Origin: a virus
IMG/VR virus record: IMGVR_UViG_3300013233_000436
Location: 1-64,000 of that record
Reading direction: 5' to 3' (one strand)
DNA: 64,000 nt
Below, one piece after another: positions 1 to 7,724 of this stretch. Every line of letters starts with the position of its first letter. The first letter of the stretch is position 1. The notes under the pieces are model-generated. The model was not told the DNA's origin and searched no databases. It worked only from the letters and a program-made list of their open reading frames with translations. The position numbers were made by a program, and so were the translations under genes.

Positions 1-57
1 GTTTTAGCATTTTATGGTCGATTGAAGGCGAGTCAGCCTATTGCTATGGCTGGTTAG
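1..57 (+). CDS. C-terminal end of an unidentified protein (partial)
   Basis: Frame 1 is open from the first base of the window to a TAG at 55-57 and would encode the last 18 residues of an upstream gene (VLAFYGRLKASQPIAMAG). Nothing can be said about function. The only support is the open frame and the plus orientation of the following genes, so this is a weak call. Confidence 0.3.
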   Translation, partial: VLAFYGRLKASQPIAMAG

Positions 58-69
58 GATTGCTTTATG

Positions 70-86
70 GGCAAGGATGCCTTTTT
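70..86 (+). terminator. weak Rho-independent terminator candidate
   Basis: GGCA (70-73), loop AGGA, TGCC (78-81), then five T (82-86). The stem has only four or five pairs, so strength is doubtful. It lies just after the stop of the partial upstream gene and before the ribosome binding site of the next gene. Confidence 0.35.
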
Positions 87-135
87 CCATTAAGAAATTA
101 TCTATTTAAATTTATTATTTTTGGAAGGAGTTATT

Positions 136-714
136 TTGGCGCTAGATAATCAGTTTGATGGCGATTGCGTCAAAATACTATTGGGAGCGAAGGTTTCCGA
201 CATATCAAAATATACAGATGATGATTACCACACAGTTCGGGCAAGGGTGATAAGGTTTTGCACCCACCGAAATGAGATAATGTTTGAGGAGGCTTGTGGT
301 GAGAGGGAGGCCATAAGCAAGCTGGCAAACAAGGGTGATCGAAAAATCGGTGAGGTCAAGGTTAAAATAGGCGACCTTAGAAAGCGCAGAGCCTCGTTTT
401 TATCTATGGAAGAGTTGTTTTCGGTCGCTGATTGCCAAAATGCTCTTGAGTTAATGATGGAGGCCGAAAAAGCGCTCTCTTTCCATGTTGCTAATTTAGC
501 GGCTGCTAAAGGCTCTCTTGGTCGCATATTGTCGCTTAGAGATTCAATTGATTCTGTTGTCGAGTCTGGTCTTGGCGCGGCAGACGATGCGGACAGGCGC
601 TACAATGTTGCAAAAAAAGCAATGGCTGAATTAAGTATTCTTGGTGCCGGTCGCCAAAAATCCATCGAAGTGGAAAACTCTTGTGGCGCTGATCAGCAGC
701 TAATCCTTATATAA
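136..714 (+). CDS. hypothetical protein, helical
   Basis: A 192-residue protein of no family I recognise. The chosen start is TTG at 136 because a strong Shine-Dalgarno (GGAAGGAG, 123-130) sits five bases before it; an earlier in-frame TTG at 121 would overlap that site. The sequence is mostly charged helix (for example KIGEVKVKIGDLRKRR and the Ala/Glu-rich second half), which suggests a helical bundle or coiled coil. It has no signal peptide or membrane segment. It is the first full gene of the window, and a promoter-like element follows it. Confidence 0.7.
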   Translation: MALDNQFDGDCVKILLGAKVSDISKYTDDDYHTVRARVIRFCTHRNEIMFEEACGEREAISKLANKGDRKIGEVKVKIGDLRKRRASFLSMEELFSVADCQNALELMMEAEKALSFHVANLAAAKGSLGRILSLRDSIDSVVESGLGAADDADRRYNVAKKAMAELSILGAGRQKSIEVENSCGADQQLILI

Positions 715-716
715 TC

Positions 717-732
717 ACAAATAAAAATTTAA
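717..732 (+). promoter_or_regulatory. late-promoter-like element (divergent copy)
   Basis: ACAAATAAAAATTTAA differs at two positions from the 16-base element TCAAATAAAAATGTAA found before other plus-strand blocks (19957, 41099, 58686). It lies 61 bases before the chosen start of the first small membrane protein, in the gap after the preceding gene. It has one substitution in the TGTAA part, so it is less certain than the others. Confidence 0.4.
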
Positions 733-793
733 GTTAACCAGCTTGCTGCTTGCGGTAATATCTCTCCATGTTAATTATCCAAGAGATAGAGTT

Positions 794-1132
794 GTGAGTG
801 ATCCGGTGTCGGGGGTTATGGGCATCAAATACTCCCATGTTATAGCGTCATTTTTTGGGGCGATGGTGTCCCTCAATTTTACACGGCGCGTTGGCGCATT
901 TGCAGCCGTTATTTCCGTGTTTGGAGGTTTGGCGTGTGCTGTTTACACAGCCCCGCTTGTTGTTCATTACTTTTCTATCGAAAAAGACTCTGCCATTATC
1001 GGTATTAACTTCCTTGTAGGCGTGTTCGGGCTAAATATTCTATCAGGGTTCTCTTTGTTAGCCAAAAACTTCTCGCTTAATCCTCTTGGAGCTATCGCAA
1101 AGATTCGATCATCAATCGGTGGTGGCGGCTAA
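794..1132 (+). CDS. small membrane protein, possible holin
   Basis: A 112-residue protein starting at GTG 794 (VSDPVSGVMGIKYSHV). An in-frame TTG at 743 would add 17 residues but has no ribosome binding site. Three hydrophobic stretches (about residues 9-27, 33-57 and 67-90) suggest three membrane passes. The short N-terminus (SDPVSG..) followed by three passes resembles small holin-like proteins of tailed phages. It overlaps the next gene as TAATG. With the two following membrane genes it forms a cassette just upstream of the packaging genes. The holin role is inference; the membrane topology is visible. Confidence 0.6.
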   Translation: MSDPVSGVMGIKYSHVIASFFGAMVSLNFTRRVGAFAAVISVFGGLACAVYTAPLVVHYFSIEKDSAIIGINFLVGVFGLNILSGFSLLAKNFSLNPLGAIAKIRSSIGGGG

Positions 1133-1434
1133 TGACCCTTACACTTGTTAGTGCCGGTTTTTTGGTGTCGTTAATGTCTCTCGTTGGTGGTATTTTGGTT
1201 ATGCAGGTTTGGATGCCACGGGATTCAATTTTTCATAGATTTGTTTTTTGCCTGATCCCGATGGGTCAGGGGGTTTCTGTCATATCTCTGGTGTTTGGGG
1301 ATGATCCATCCCTTGGCTCTGTGATTACAGGGCTTGGGCTGGCCTGTGTCTCTGTGATTATGGTGGCTCGCAGAACATCAAAGTTGAAACGAAAAACAGA
1401 CTTTATTGATGGGGGGGTGACTGGCAATGGTTGA
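1132..1434 (+). CDS. small membrane protein, PMGQG family copy 1
   Basis: A 100-residue protein with three hydrophobic segments and a basic cytoplasm-like stretch near the end (ARRTSKLKRK). The start ATG overlaps the upstream stop (TAATG). It is paralogous to the next gene: both have an aromatic segment followed by PMGQG, about ten hydrophobic residues and a Gly, then a third hydrophobic segment. No named family is recognised. Its place among holin-like genes makes a lysis or membrane role plausible but unproven. Confidence 0.65.
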   Translation: MTLTLVSAGFLVSLMSLVGGILVMQVWMPRDSIFHRFVFCLIPMGQGVSVISLVFGDDPSLGSVITGLGLACVSVIMVARRTSKLKRKTDFIDGGVTGNG

Positions 1435-1729
1435 CATGGAATATCTCAGGATAGCCGCCCTATGCGCTAATATTGCGGCCTTTTCAGCGTCAATATGGGT
1501 TCTTCAGTCATTGCTACAATATGCTCATGGAGTGCTTAGGTTTGCGTTTTTGTTCGTGCCGATGGGTCAGGGTCTTAATATTTTCGCTGTCCTCTTGGGC
1601 TGGAATGCCGTGTACCACACCCTTGGAGAAATAAGTGTTGGTGTTGGTATTGTTTTAACCACGATTTGGATGGGGAGTACGCTGTGCCGCACCGCTTGGC
1701 AACGGCTTGTTATTCATGGTCAAAAGTAG
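1427..1729 (+). CDS. small membrane protein, PMGQG family copy 2
   Basis: A 100-residue protein that overlaps the previous gene by eight bases. It has three hydrophobic segments; the second ends in FVPMGQG, aligning with FCLIPMGQG of the upstream gene, and both continue with a hydrophobic run and Gly. The pair looks like an old tandem duplication. It immediately precedes the putative small terminase gene. Function is unknown; a holin/antiholin-like pair is one possibility. Confidence 0.65.
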   Translation: MVDMEYLRIAALCANIAAFSASIWVLQSLLQYAHGVLRFAFLFVPMGQGLNIFAVLLGWNAVYHTLGEISVGVGIVLTTIWMGSTLCRTAWQRLVIHGQK

Positions 1730-1735
1730 ATCAAT

Positions 1736-2626
1736 ATGAGCGATAGATCGAAAAGGCGTGATCGTGAACACTGGGAGTGCAGGCTTTCCGAGTTTGCTAT
1801 TGCCCATGCAAGGAGTGGTATATCCCCTCCGAAATGGCTTTTGTCGATTGGCGAAAACGTCGATACCGGCAGGCGGTATATCACGATTAAAAAAGCACTC
1901 GACCTCATAGATAATACCGATCTTCTTGATAGGGTGGGAATGGACAACCTAACTGCGAATTTTAGGCGAGAAAAAATACTTTCGTCCGCGCAGTTTATGG
2001 ATGAAAAGTACGTCAATGCGGCAATCAGTAGGGGGTCTCCGGCGGATGACTTTTTAGAAGTTGAGGCTTTGATGTTGGTAGCCGATATAAACAGACTTCA
2101 CGACCTTTTAACGAAACAAGACGGCATTTTTAACGAAGATGATGTGGATTCAAAGGCCAAAAGCTTGCCGCTGATGTCCGTTACTGAGGCTTCATGTGGT
2201 GAGGAAAAGTCAAAAACAACGGTTCGGCAGGCAGAGCCTTACAGCGCGCACTTAGTTCGCACTTATGAGCAGTTAATAAAAGTGGTGGCATTCCAGGTCA
2301 AAGCGCGTAATGGCGGCAGCACAACGGGCAAGGAGGCTGAAGAGATAACCCGCAATGTTATGACTCGACTCGATGATGGCGGGGTTGATGCTCTGGATGC
2401 TGCGCGGATCTTGGGCGGGTTTGGTGTTGAGTTGCCGGTCGCTCTTGCCTTGGAGCTTAAGCAGGGCTTCAATGAGGGCTTGTTTGATGATGATGGCGAT
2501 GGGTTGCAGGAAGGGATCACAGACGAACAAGTGGCACTGAATGCTGCCAAACGCGCTATTAGGATCAATCAAGAGCGCGAAAAAATGGCAACCAGAAAAA
2601 GGCTGCTTGATGGCGATGGTAACTAA
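1736..2626 (+). CDS. putative terminase small subunit
   Basis: A 296-residue soluble protein directly upstream of, and overlapping, the terminase large subunit gene. That position is usual for the small subunit, which recognises phage DNA and hands it to the large subunit. The N-terminal third is basic (MSDRSKRRDREHW), followed by a helical region; an Asp-rich stretch (FDDDGDG) lies near residue 262. I do not recognise a specific family, so the call rests on position. The ATG at 1736 follows the previous stop closely. Confidence 0.5.
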   Translation: MSDRSKRRDREHWECRLSEFAIAHARSGISPPKWLLSIGENVDTGRRYITIKKALDLIDNTDLLDRVGMDNLTANFRREKILSSAQFMDEKYVNAAISRGSPADDFLEVEALMLVADINRLHDLLTKQDGIFNEDDVDSKAKSLPLMSVTEASCGEEKSKTTVRQAEPYSAHLVRTYEQLIKVVAFQVKARNGGSTTGKEAEEITRNVMTRLDDGGVDALDAARILGGFGVELPVALALELKQGFNEGLFDDDGDGLQEGITDEQVALNAAKRAIRINQEREKMATRKRLLDGDGN

Positions 2627-4127
2627 GAAGAAAAAAGGCCAGCGCGTTCCGCCTGTTCTGAAAGATCCGCGATACCTTGAATTTGCCACAAGGTACAGGG
2701 ACGATCTACCCGCTTTTCTTGAAGATGTTTGTGGCCTTGAGTTGACCCACCAGCAGTTTGATATAGCTGATGCTATTCAGGTAGACGGGGCGCGGGTGTC
2801 GGTCTCATCTGGTCATGGTACGGGTAAGAGCCACGAGACCGCCGGTATATCACTGCACTTTGTTATTTGTCATCCAATGTCGCTGGTGATGTTGACGGCA
2901 AACAGCATTGATCAGGTTTTAAATGTTGTATTCAAATACATAAAGGACGTTTGGCGTAGCATCCTAAAAACTACGCCTTGGCTTGCTCAATATTTTATCG
3001 TGATCGGCAAGTCTTTTTACGCTAAAGGCGCTCAGGGTGAGTGGCATATATTTGGTAAGACGGCGGCAAAGGGCAATGAGGAAGCGTTGGCCGGTAATCA
3101 CAATGTCAATTACCTTGTGGTGGTGGATGAAGCGTCCGGTCTGTCCCAAAAGGCAATGGATTTTATCAGCGGCGCTCTCACTCAGAAGAACAACAAAATA
3201 TTGATGATCAGTCAGTTTACCCGCCCATCGGGGCCGTTCGCTGATTCACAGGGTAGGCTGGCAAAAACGCCGGAAAATCCAGACGGTATTTACACTCGAC
3301 TTATCCTAAATAGCGAAGAGTCACCGTTGGTTACAGATCGGTTTATCCGTGAGAAGCGGATTGAGTACGGCGGCGTTGATTCCCCGCAATACCAGATTCG
3401 CGTGTTGGGTGTTTGTCCAGATAATGTAGAAGGCTTCCTCATATCTCGAAAAGTGGCGCTGAAGGGCTGGGAAAACGAGATAGAGCATGATGGTTTTGGC
3501 TTCCTTGGTCTTGTCGATGTTGCGGCAGGGGAGGGGCGTGATAGTTCGATACTGAATATTATGAAAGTGTCGGGGTTTGGCCTCGAGCGTCGAATGACCT
3601 CTGTTGAAATCCATGAGTTTAAAAATACCGGTATAGATCAGTTCATCATGGAGTGCCAGCATATCGGCGCTGAATACCCCAATATCACCTATGCGATTGA
3701 TGCGGACGGCATGGGGTTTGCCGCTGTCCAAAAGGCCGAAGAGATCGGCATGAATCACGTCAGGATCAGGTGGGGATTCCCCAATCACTCAAAGGCCAAG
3801 CAAAAGGATTGCGTCAACCAACGTGCTTATGCCTTGTGTGCGCTGCGTGACGGCCTTGAAAGTGGCCAGGTGGAGCTGTTCGATGGAGGTGTAGAGCATA
3901 ATGCCCGTGTTATCGAGCAGTTGACCCGCATCCCCTACTCATTCGATGAAAAATCACGGTGGAGGATTGCTAAGAAGTCGGACATGGCCGCGAAGGGCAT
4001 TAAGTCGCCTGACATTGTTGATACCTATGCGTTCGCCTTTCTTGTTGATTACATACCGGTTGGGGAGGAAGAGGATGGTGGAGACCTTAATGATTATCTC
4101 TCTGTTGCAGCCGATGCGTTCGATTGA
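2610..4127 (+). CDS. terminase large subunit (packaging ATPase and nuclease)
   Basis: A 505-residue packaging motor that pumps DNA into the prohead and cuts it. Walker A is SGHGTGKS (residues 67-74) and Walker B with catalytic acid is YLVVVDEA (about 168-175). The C-terminal RNase H-like nuclease shows acidic clusters at LGLVDVAAGEGRD (about 300-310), YAIDADG (about 363) and SPDIVDTYAF (about 467). The start chosen is ATG 2610, seven bases after AAGG; an upstream ATG at 2541 lies deep inside the preceding gene. It overlaps that gene by 17 bases. Length and domain order are normal for the family. Confidence 0.93.
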   Translation: MAMVTKKKKGQRVPPVLKDPRYLEFATRYRDDLPAFLEDVCGLELTHQQFDIADAIQVDGARVSVSSGHGTGKSHETAGISLHFVICHPMSLVMLTANSIDQVLNVVFKYIKDVWRSILKTTPWLAQYFIVIGKSFYAKGAQGEWHIFGKTAAKGNEEALAGNHNVNYLVVVDEASGLSQKAMDFISGALTQKNNKILMISQFTRPSGPFADSQGRLAKTPENPDGIYTRLILNSEESPLVTDRFIREKRIEYGGVDSPQYQIRVLGVCPDNVEGFLISRKVALKGWENEIEHDGFGFLGLVDVAAGEGRDSSILNIMKVSGFGLERRMTSVEIHEFKNTGIDQFIMECQHIGAEYPNITYAIDADGMGFAAVQKAEEIGMNHVRIRWGFPNHSKAKQKDCVNQRAYALCALRDGLESGQVELFDGGVEHNARVIEQLTRIPYSFDEKSRWRIAKKSDMAAKGIKSPDIVDTYAFAFLVDYIPVGEEEDGGDLNDYLSVAADAFD

Positions 4128-4212
4128 AAATATTTTCCCGTTTCAACCACAATGCTCCTTTTATATCTGATACTATTAATTCCGTTGATAGTTAATCACT
4201 GGAGTAAGTGTT

Positions 4213-5151
4213 TTGTTTAAGAATGCAGAGTTTTTTAAGATTGACGGGGTGGGTAACGTTGTCGCCCAACTACCTGGGCGGGTTGAGCTTTCTGCCAATA
4301 AATTCACCCCATGCGAGCCACAACAAGAGAGCAGTCATGGTTGGGCTGTTCCATGCGGCGATGATCTGCTGTTTGAAGGGTCTGGTTGTTACGCCATCTC
4401 AATGATGATTGAGGATAAGATCATCCCTGCTGCCACTGTTCGTGATGCGGTTTCGATTAAGCTCGAAGCCCTCGAAGAGAAGTTAGGCCGAAAGCCAAGA
4501 AAGGATGAAAAGTCGGCTGCCAAGGAAGAGGTGTTGTTCGATCTACGCCCTAAAGCCTTTTCACGCCACTCTAAGGTTGACGGATACATTGACTATGGTC
4601 GCTCCCTGTTGATCGTTGATAGCGCCTCTGCTGCCAAGGTTGATATGTTTACCGGCCTGTTGCGTAAGACTGTTGGCGGCTCCTTGCCCATTAAGCGTGT
4701 TGATTCAAGCCTTGCGTCAATCTTAATGACTAATATGGTTGATGGCCGGATAGAAGAAGAGCCACCGTTTGATTTCTCCGATTACGTCAAAACAGCATCC
4801 CCTACCAAAGTTGCTTCTACCGCTGTTTTTCGTGGCGGCTCCCCGATGAATGATGATGTTCAGGCGGCGATTAAGGAGGAAGGGCGCGAGGTTGTAGAGC
4901 TTGGATTTATTTTCGGAGACAAGGTGGAGTTTAAGCTTGATCGTGAGCTGAAACTGAAAGGGATCAAATATCTTGATCTGATTCAGGATCAGGTTGACGC
5001 TCTGGAGCCTGGAACCAAGACCCAAGCTTGGGTTGCTGATTTTGCGATTATGTCGTCTGTGATCGGTGAGATTTATGACGTGATTGATGATGTTTTTACT
5101 GCCAGTAATGGCGACAATGAAAATGAAGAGGAAGATTGTGATGCTGAATAA
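4213..5151 (+). CDS. rdgC: RdgC-like recombination-associated protein
   Basis: A 312-residue protein matching the RdgC family along its length: the N-terminus FKNAEFFKID, then HGWAVPCGD, KLGRKPRKDEK, LRPKAFSRHSKVDGYID, LLIVDSASAAK and LGFIFGDKVEFKL in the family order. Cellular RdgC is a ring-shaped double-strand DNA binding protein that restrains RecA and is linked to replication fork restart. The start is TTG at 4213, eight bases after GGAG. The reading frame overlaps the HTH gene behind it. RdgC in a phage is uncommon; it could limit host RecA action on phage DNA or take part in phage recombination. The acidic tail (NENEEEDCDAE) is extra. Confidence 0.88.
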   Translation: MFKNAEFFKIDGVGNVVAQLPGRVELSANKFTPCEPQQESSHGWAVPCGDDLLFEGSGCYAISMMIEDKIIPAATVRDAVSIKLEALEEKLGRKPRKDEKSAAKEEVLFDLRPKAFSRHSKVDGYIDYGRSLLIVDSASAAKVDMFTGLLRKTVGGSLPIKRVDSSLASILMTNMVDGRIEEEPPFDFSDYVKTASPTKVASTAVFRGGSPMNDDVQAAIKEEGREVVELGFIFGDKVEFKLDRELKLKGIKYLDLIQDQVDALEPGTKTQAWVADFAIMSSVIGEIYDVIDDVFTASNGDNENEEEDCDAE

Positions 5152-5434
5152 TTTAGGCGAGCGTTTGCGAAGATGTCGGACTGACCGCAAAATGACACAA
5201 GAGCAGTTGGCGGAGTGTGCTGGAACAACTCAAGCTGTGATTCAAAAAATCGAAAACGGCAAGAGTGTTCGCCCTCGAAAAATTGAGGGAATTGCAAAGG
5301 CATGTAAGACAACGCCTGAATACCTCATGTATGGCGTTGAGGAAGACGGTTTTAAGGCTGCTGTAGCTGATTTGATTGAAAAGTACGGCGATGACCACGG
5401 TTCCATCGTTGGCGGCGTTAAAGAGCTGCTGTAG
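5141..5434 (+). CDS. Cro/C1-type HTH transcriptional regulator
   Basis: A 97-residue protein with an XRE/Cro helix-turn-helix: LGERLRRCRTDRKMTQEQLAE then TTQAVIQKIENGKS, about residues 5-42. The start is ATG 5141, with GAGGAAG about six bases before it; it overlaps the end of the RdgC gene by 11 bases, so the two are probably translated together. It may regulate phage or host genes. There is no integrase or divergent operator nearby, so it is not evidence of lysogeny. Confidence 0.85.
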   Translation: MLNNLGERLRRCRTDRKMTQEQLAECAGTTQAVIQKIENGKSVRPRKIEGIAKACKTTPEYLMYGVEEDGFKAAVADLIEKYGDDHGSIVGGVKELL

Positions 5435-5466
5435 CGTTTTGAACGGGGCTTAACGGCTCCACTTTT

Positions 5467-5543
5467 GTCCCATTAGCTCATTTGGATAGAGCGACCGCCT
5501 CCTAAGCGGTAGGTAGCAGGTTCGAGTCCTGCATGGGATGCCA
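5467..5543 (+). tRNA. tRNA-Arg, anticodon CCU
   Basis: The cloverleaf is complete in 77 bases including an encoded CCA. The acceptor is GTCCCAT/ATGGGAT with a G-U first pair, the D stem GCTC/GAGC, the anticodon stem ACCGC/GCGGT with loop CTCCTAA (anticodon CCT, reads AGG), and the T arm GCAGG TTCGAGT CCTGC. It sits in the gap after the HTH gene; a small hairpin (GGGGC, six bases, GCTCC) precedes it at about 5445-5460. AGG codons occur in phage genes here, so it probably supports phage translation. Confidence 0.95.
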
Positions 5544-5562
5544 ATTCAAGAGAGAGATTCCT

Positions 5563-5754
5563 GTGACCAAAGATTATTTTATCTGCGTTGATGTGGTCGA
5601 AGGTATGGAGAACAGGTTTGTCTACACGATACTACCTGTTGACATCGATATTGACCGATTACCAAAGGTGGCAGAAAAATTTGTATTGGATTCGCATCCA
5701 GATACAGATCTTTCATCGGCAACACTGAAAGTAATCGCTTTTAATCCTGTTTAG
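5563..5754 (+). CDS. hypothetical protein
   Basis: A 63-residue acidic protein, VTKDYFICVDVVEGMENRF onward. The start is taken as GTG 5563, after the purine stretch AAGAGAGAGA; an ATG at 5533 in the same frame lies inside the tRNA and is rejected. It has an alternating beta-like pattern and no membrane segment or recognised motif. It is the first gene of the accessory run after the tRNA. Confidence 0.6.
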   Translation: MTKDYFICVDVVEGMENRFVYTILPVDIDIDRLPKVAEKFVLDSHPDTDLSSATLKVIAFNPV

Positions 5755-5777
5755 CCAATCAACTTTGAGGAATTTTT

Positions 5778-5990
5778 ATGAGTGCTAAAGACGAATTTCA
5801 ACTGGAAACTGCTTTGACTGAAACACGCGACCTTGCAATTTCTGCTTTGAGTAAAACTTTGCCTGAGTCGTTTGGCATTCAGCTTACCAAAGGTCAGGAT
5901 GACACGCCGGAGATTATGCTGCGTCAGATTTATTTTGCTTTATCTTATTTTGAGGGATTGGAGGATCAAAAGAATGATGGTGGTGCGTGA
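5778..5990 (+). CDS. hypothetical protein
   Basis: A 70-residue acidic, helical protein (MSAKDEFQLETALTETRDL..). A GAGG about eight bases before the ATG supports the start. The end overlaps the start of the next membrane protein by 17 bases. No family is recognised. Confidence 0.65.
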   Translation: MSAKDEFQLETALTETRDLAISALSKTLPESFGIQLTKGQDDTPEIMLRQIYFALSYFEGLEDQKNDGGA

Positions 5991-6318
5991 AAAATTGATA
6001 GCTGTGGTTCTATCTTCCCAGGCATTTATTGTGGTTGGTGTGGCTTTAGATAGGTGGTGGAGTTTCGAGATTTCAAGCTATCTGGCCATGCTTACTTTTG
6101 TTGTTGTATGTGCGGGGTTGATAGTTGTTGTCAGTATGATTTTGATGCTCATAGATAGGGCTAAGAATGGGGTTGAGATACGGCTGCCAGCCATTGTTTA
6201 TCAGGCAAATGTAGTGACGCTGCTTATCTATGGATGGATTGTTGCCAGCGTAGTTTATGGGTTGGCGGTTTTTGTTTTGCGAAACATGAGAGACGAAAAA
6301 GCAAGGGCGGATGGTTGA
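5974..6318 (+). CDS. three-pass membrane protein
   Basis: A 114-residue protein. The start at ATG 5974 follows GGAGGATC. Hydrophobic segments lie at about residues 8-26, 35-60 and 78-102; a basic N-terminus and a charged tail (RNMRDEKARADG) suggest both ends' orientation but not function. It overlaps the next small gene as TGATG. Function is unknown; it could be a holin-like or host-membrane effector. Confidence 0.6.
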   Translation: MMVVREKLIAVVLSSQAFIVVGVALDRWWSFEISSYLAMLTFVVVCAGLIVVVSMILMLIDRAKNGVEIRLPAIVYQANVVTLLIYGWIVASVVYGLAVFVLRNMRDEKARADG

Positions 6319-6476
6319 TGTGCGGCGTGATCGGAGTCATTGAGAAAACCATTAATTTGTCAGCCGTAGTTGCCATATCGTCGATTATGGTGTGGCGGGA
6401 TAGGCGGGGGTTTGTTGGCAGCGTAGAGCGTAGAAACCTCGCAATAACCGCAATAAAGAGCCAAGCGTACTACTGA
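6318..6476 (+). CDS. small hypothetical protein
   Basis: A 52-residue frame beginning MCGVIGVIEKTINLSAV. It is supported by tight overlaps on both sides (TGATG at 6316-6320 with the upstream gene and TGATG at 6474-6478 with the zinc ribbon gene). It has one moderately hydrophobic N-terminal segment and a basic C-terminus. No Shine-Dalgarno of note, so translation would rely on coupling. Confidence 0.45.
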   Translation: MCGVIGVIEKTINLSAVVAISSIMVWRDRRGFVGSVERRNLAITAIKSQAYY

Positions 6477-6652
6477 TGAAAAAAGAGACCACTAAAATAT
6501 GCCGTGATTGCGGCTATGATCGGTTCACATTGCTCAGGAGCATGAACCTTAAAATATGCTGTCGTTGCGGCCTGCATATTGAGTGGGTGCTTGACGATGG
6601 CCAGCTGCCTGTTGGCTATGAATTACCAAAAACCGGAGAAGAGAATGATTGA
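6476..6652 (+). CDS. small zinc ribbon protein
   Basis: A 58-residue protein, MKKETTKICRDCGYDRF.., with two Cys pairs: CRDCG (residues 9-13) and CCRCG (28-32), the spacing of a zinc ribbon. The start overlaps the upstream stop and the stop overlaps the dUTPase start. Such ribbons bind DNA, RNA or proteins; the target here is unknown. Confidence 0.65.
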   Translation: MKKETTKICRDCGYDRFTLLRSMNLKICCRCGLHIEWVLDDGQLPVGYELPKTGEEND

Positions 6653-7370
6653 AAAGATCAATGAAATGTTGGCGCTGCAAGATGCGACCAACATCCAAAC
6701 AATCGGCAAGGATTGGAAAACCCGCTCCAATGAAGAGATCAATTGGGGTCGGGCAATCTACATGGAGTGCGCGGAACTTATTGACCATTTAGGTTGGAAA
6801 TGGTGGAAGAAGCAAGAGCTTGTTGATCTGGATCAGGCACGGCTAGAAGTGGTTGATATTGCCCACTTTGTTTTTTCGTTTGCGTTGCGTGATGATGTCG
6901 CAGCCTTGGACGGCGGTGTTCCAGCTTATGTTCAGCGCATGTTTGTTCATATCGAGAGCTTACACAAGGATCTTGCTTGGGGTGCGATTGCTTGTGCAGA
7001 ATCCCTCATGAATCTCACAACTCGTGCAGGCTTACCTTGCAAGCGGTTTGCTCTACCCGACTTGCTCATGACCTTTGTTCAGCTCTGCCACTCAATGGGC
7101 ATGACCCTAGATGATCTATACCGCCTTTACATTGCCAAAAACGTGCTCAACAAGTTCCGTCAAGACCACGGGTACAAAGAGGGAACGTACCGCAAAACGT
7201 GGCTTATTCCAGATGCCGATGCAACGGATGTTCACAACATGCGACCAATTGAAAAAGAGGATAACGAGGTGTTGATGATGATTGTTAATGAGTTTGATTC
7301 TGATTCTCCAGCCTTCACTAAAGATCTATATCTTGAGCTGTCATCTACTTACTTGGCAGCGCATGTCTAG
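6645..7370 (+). CDS. dimeric (all-alpha) dUTPase
   Basis: A 241-residue member of the dimeric dUTPase branch of the all-alpha NTP pyrophosphatases. These hydrolyse dUTP to dUMP and pyrophosphate, keeping uracil out of phage DNA and feeding dTMP synthesis. The metal site ECAE (residues 41-44) and EVVD (68-71) give the ExxE and ExxD pair, and GWKWWKK (50-56) is the substrate-side signature. The start at ATG 6645 follows GGAGAAGAGA. It overlaps both neighbours, within an operon of small genes. Confidence 0.88.
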   Translation: MIEKINEMLALQDATNIQTIGKDWKTRSNEEINWGRAIYMECAELIDHLGWKWWKKQELVDLDQARLEVVDIAHFVFSFALRDDVAALDGGVPAYVQRMFVHIESLHKDLAWGAIACAESLMNLTTRAGLPCKRFALPDLLMTFVQLCHSMGMTLDDLYRLYIAKNVLNKFRQDHGYKEGTYRKTWLIPDADATDVHNMRPIEKEDNEVLMMIVNEFDSDSPAFTKDLYLELSSTYLAAHV

Positions 7371-7509
7371 TATGCCGTCGGGGGTTGAGATGGTCGATCA
7401 GAGTGGTTTCGGGTTAGCTGAAACCACTCTCTTACTTACTCTGTGGTTTATTTTTTCATCTATGGTCGGCCTTTCTATGGCGGTTGTTTATATTTTGGTG
7501 TGGTGGTGA
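7363..7509 (+). CDS. small single-pass membrane protein
   Basis: A 48-residue protein with one hydrophobic segment (about residues 22-47, LLLTLWFIFSSMVGLSMAVV) running almost to the C-terminus. The start ATG at 7363 overlaps the dUTPase end; a second ATG at 7372 is also possible. No family is known. Confidence 0.5.
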   Translation: MSSMPSGVEMVDQSGFGLAETTLLLTLWFIFSSMVGLSMAVVYILVWW

Positions 7510-7511
7510 TC

Positions 7512-7724
7512 ATGCGAAAAAGAAAGTGGCGTGGCGGGTTTAAGGTTGATTTGATCCTTGTGGTGCCGGGGTTTTTATTCCTGGACTTGTTTGTGTTTTA
7601 TGTTTTGGGTGTTCATGGCGAGTCTATTTTGCTTCGGCATGCTCCATTGTTTATTTCTTTTTGGTTGGCCGCGCTTATTCTCCCAAGTATGCGTGCTTAC
7701 TCAGGTGATACCGATGATGGATAA
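7512..7724 (+). CDS. small two-pass membrane protein
   Basis: A 70-residue protein, MRKRKWRGGFKVDL.., with a strongly basic N-terminus and two hydrophobic segments (about 12-32 and 43-60), then an acidic tail. It follows the previous stop by two bases and overlaps the next gene by 11 bases. Function unknown. Confidence 0.55.
   Translation: MRKRKWRGGFKVDLILVVPGFLFLDLFVFYVLGVHGESILLRHAPLFISFWLAALILPSMRAYSGDTDDG

Noticed and set aside
4128-4212. Promoter in the 85-base gap before rdgC
   Set aside because: TATATC and TACTAT occur but no -35 hexamer is at a fitting distance, and the late element is absent.
5141-5434. HTH protein as a lysogeny repressor
   Set aside because: There is no integrase, excisionase, divergent promoter or operator repeat; the gene is coupled to rdgC instead.
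5533-5562. ATG at 5533 as start of the gene after the tRNA
   Set aside because: It lies inside the tRNA acceptor stem; GTG 5563 with a purine-rich site is a better start.
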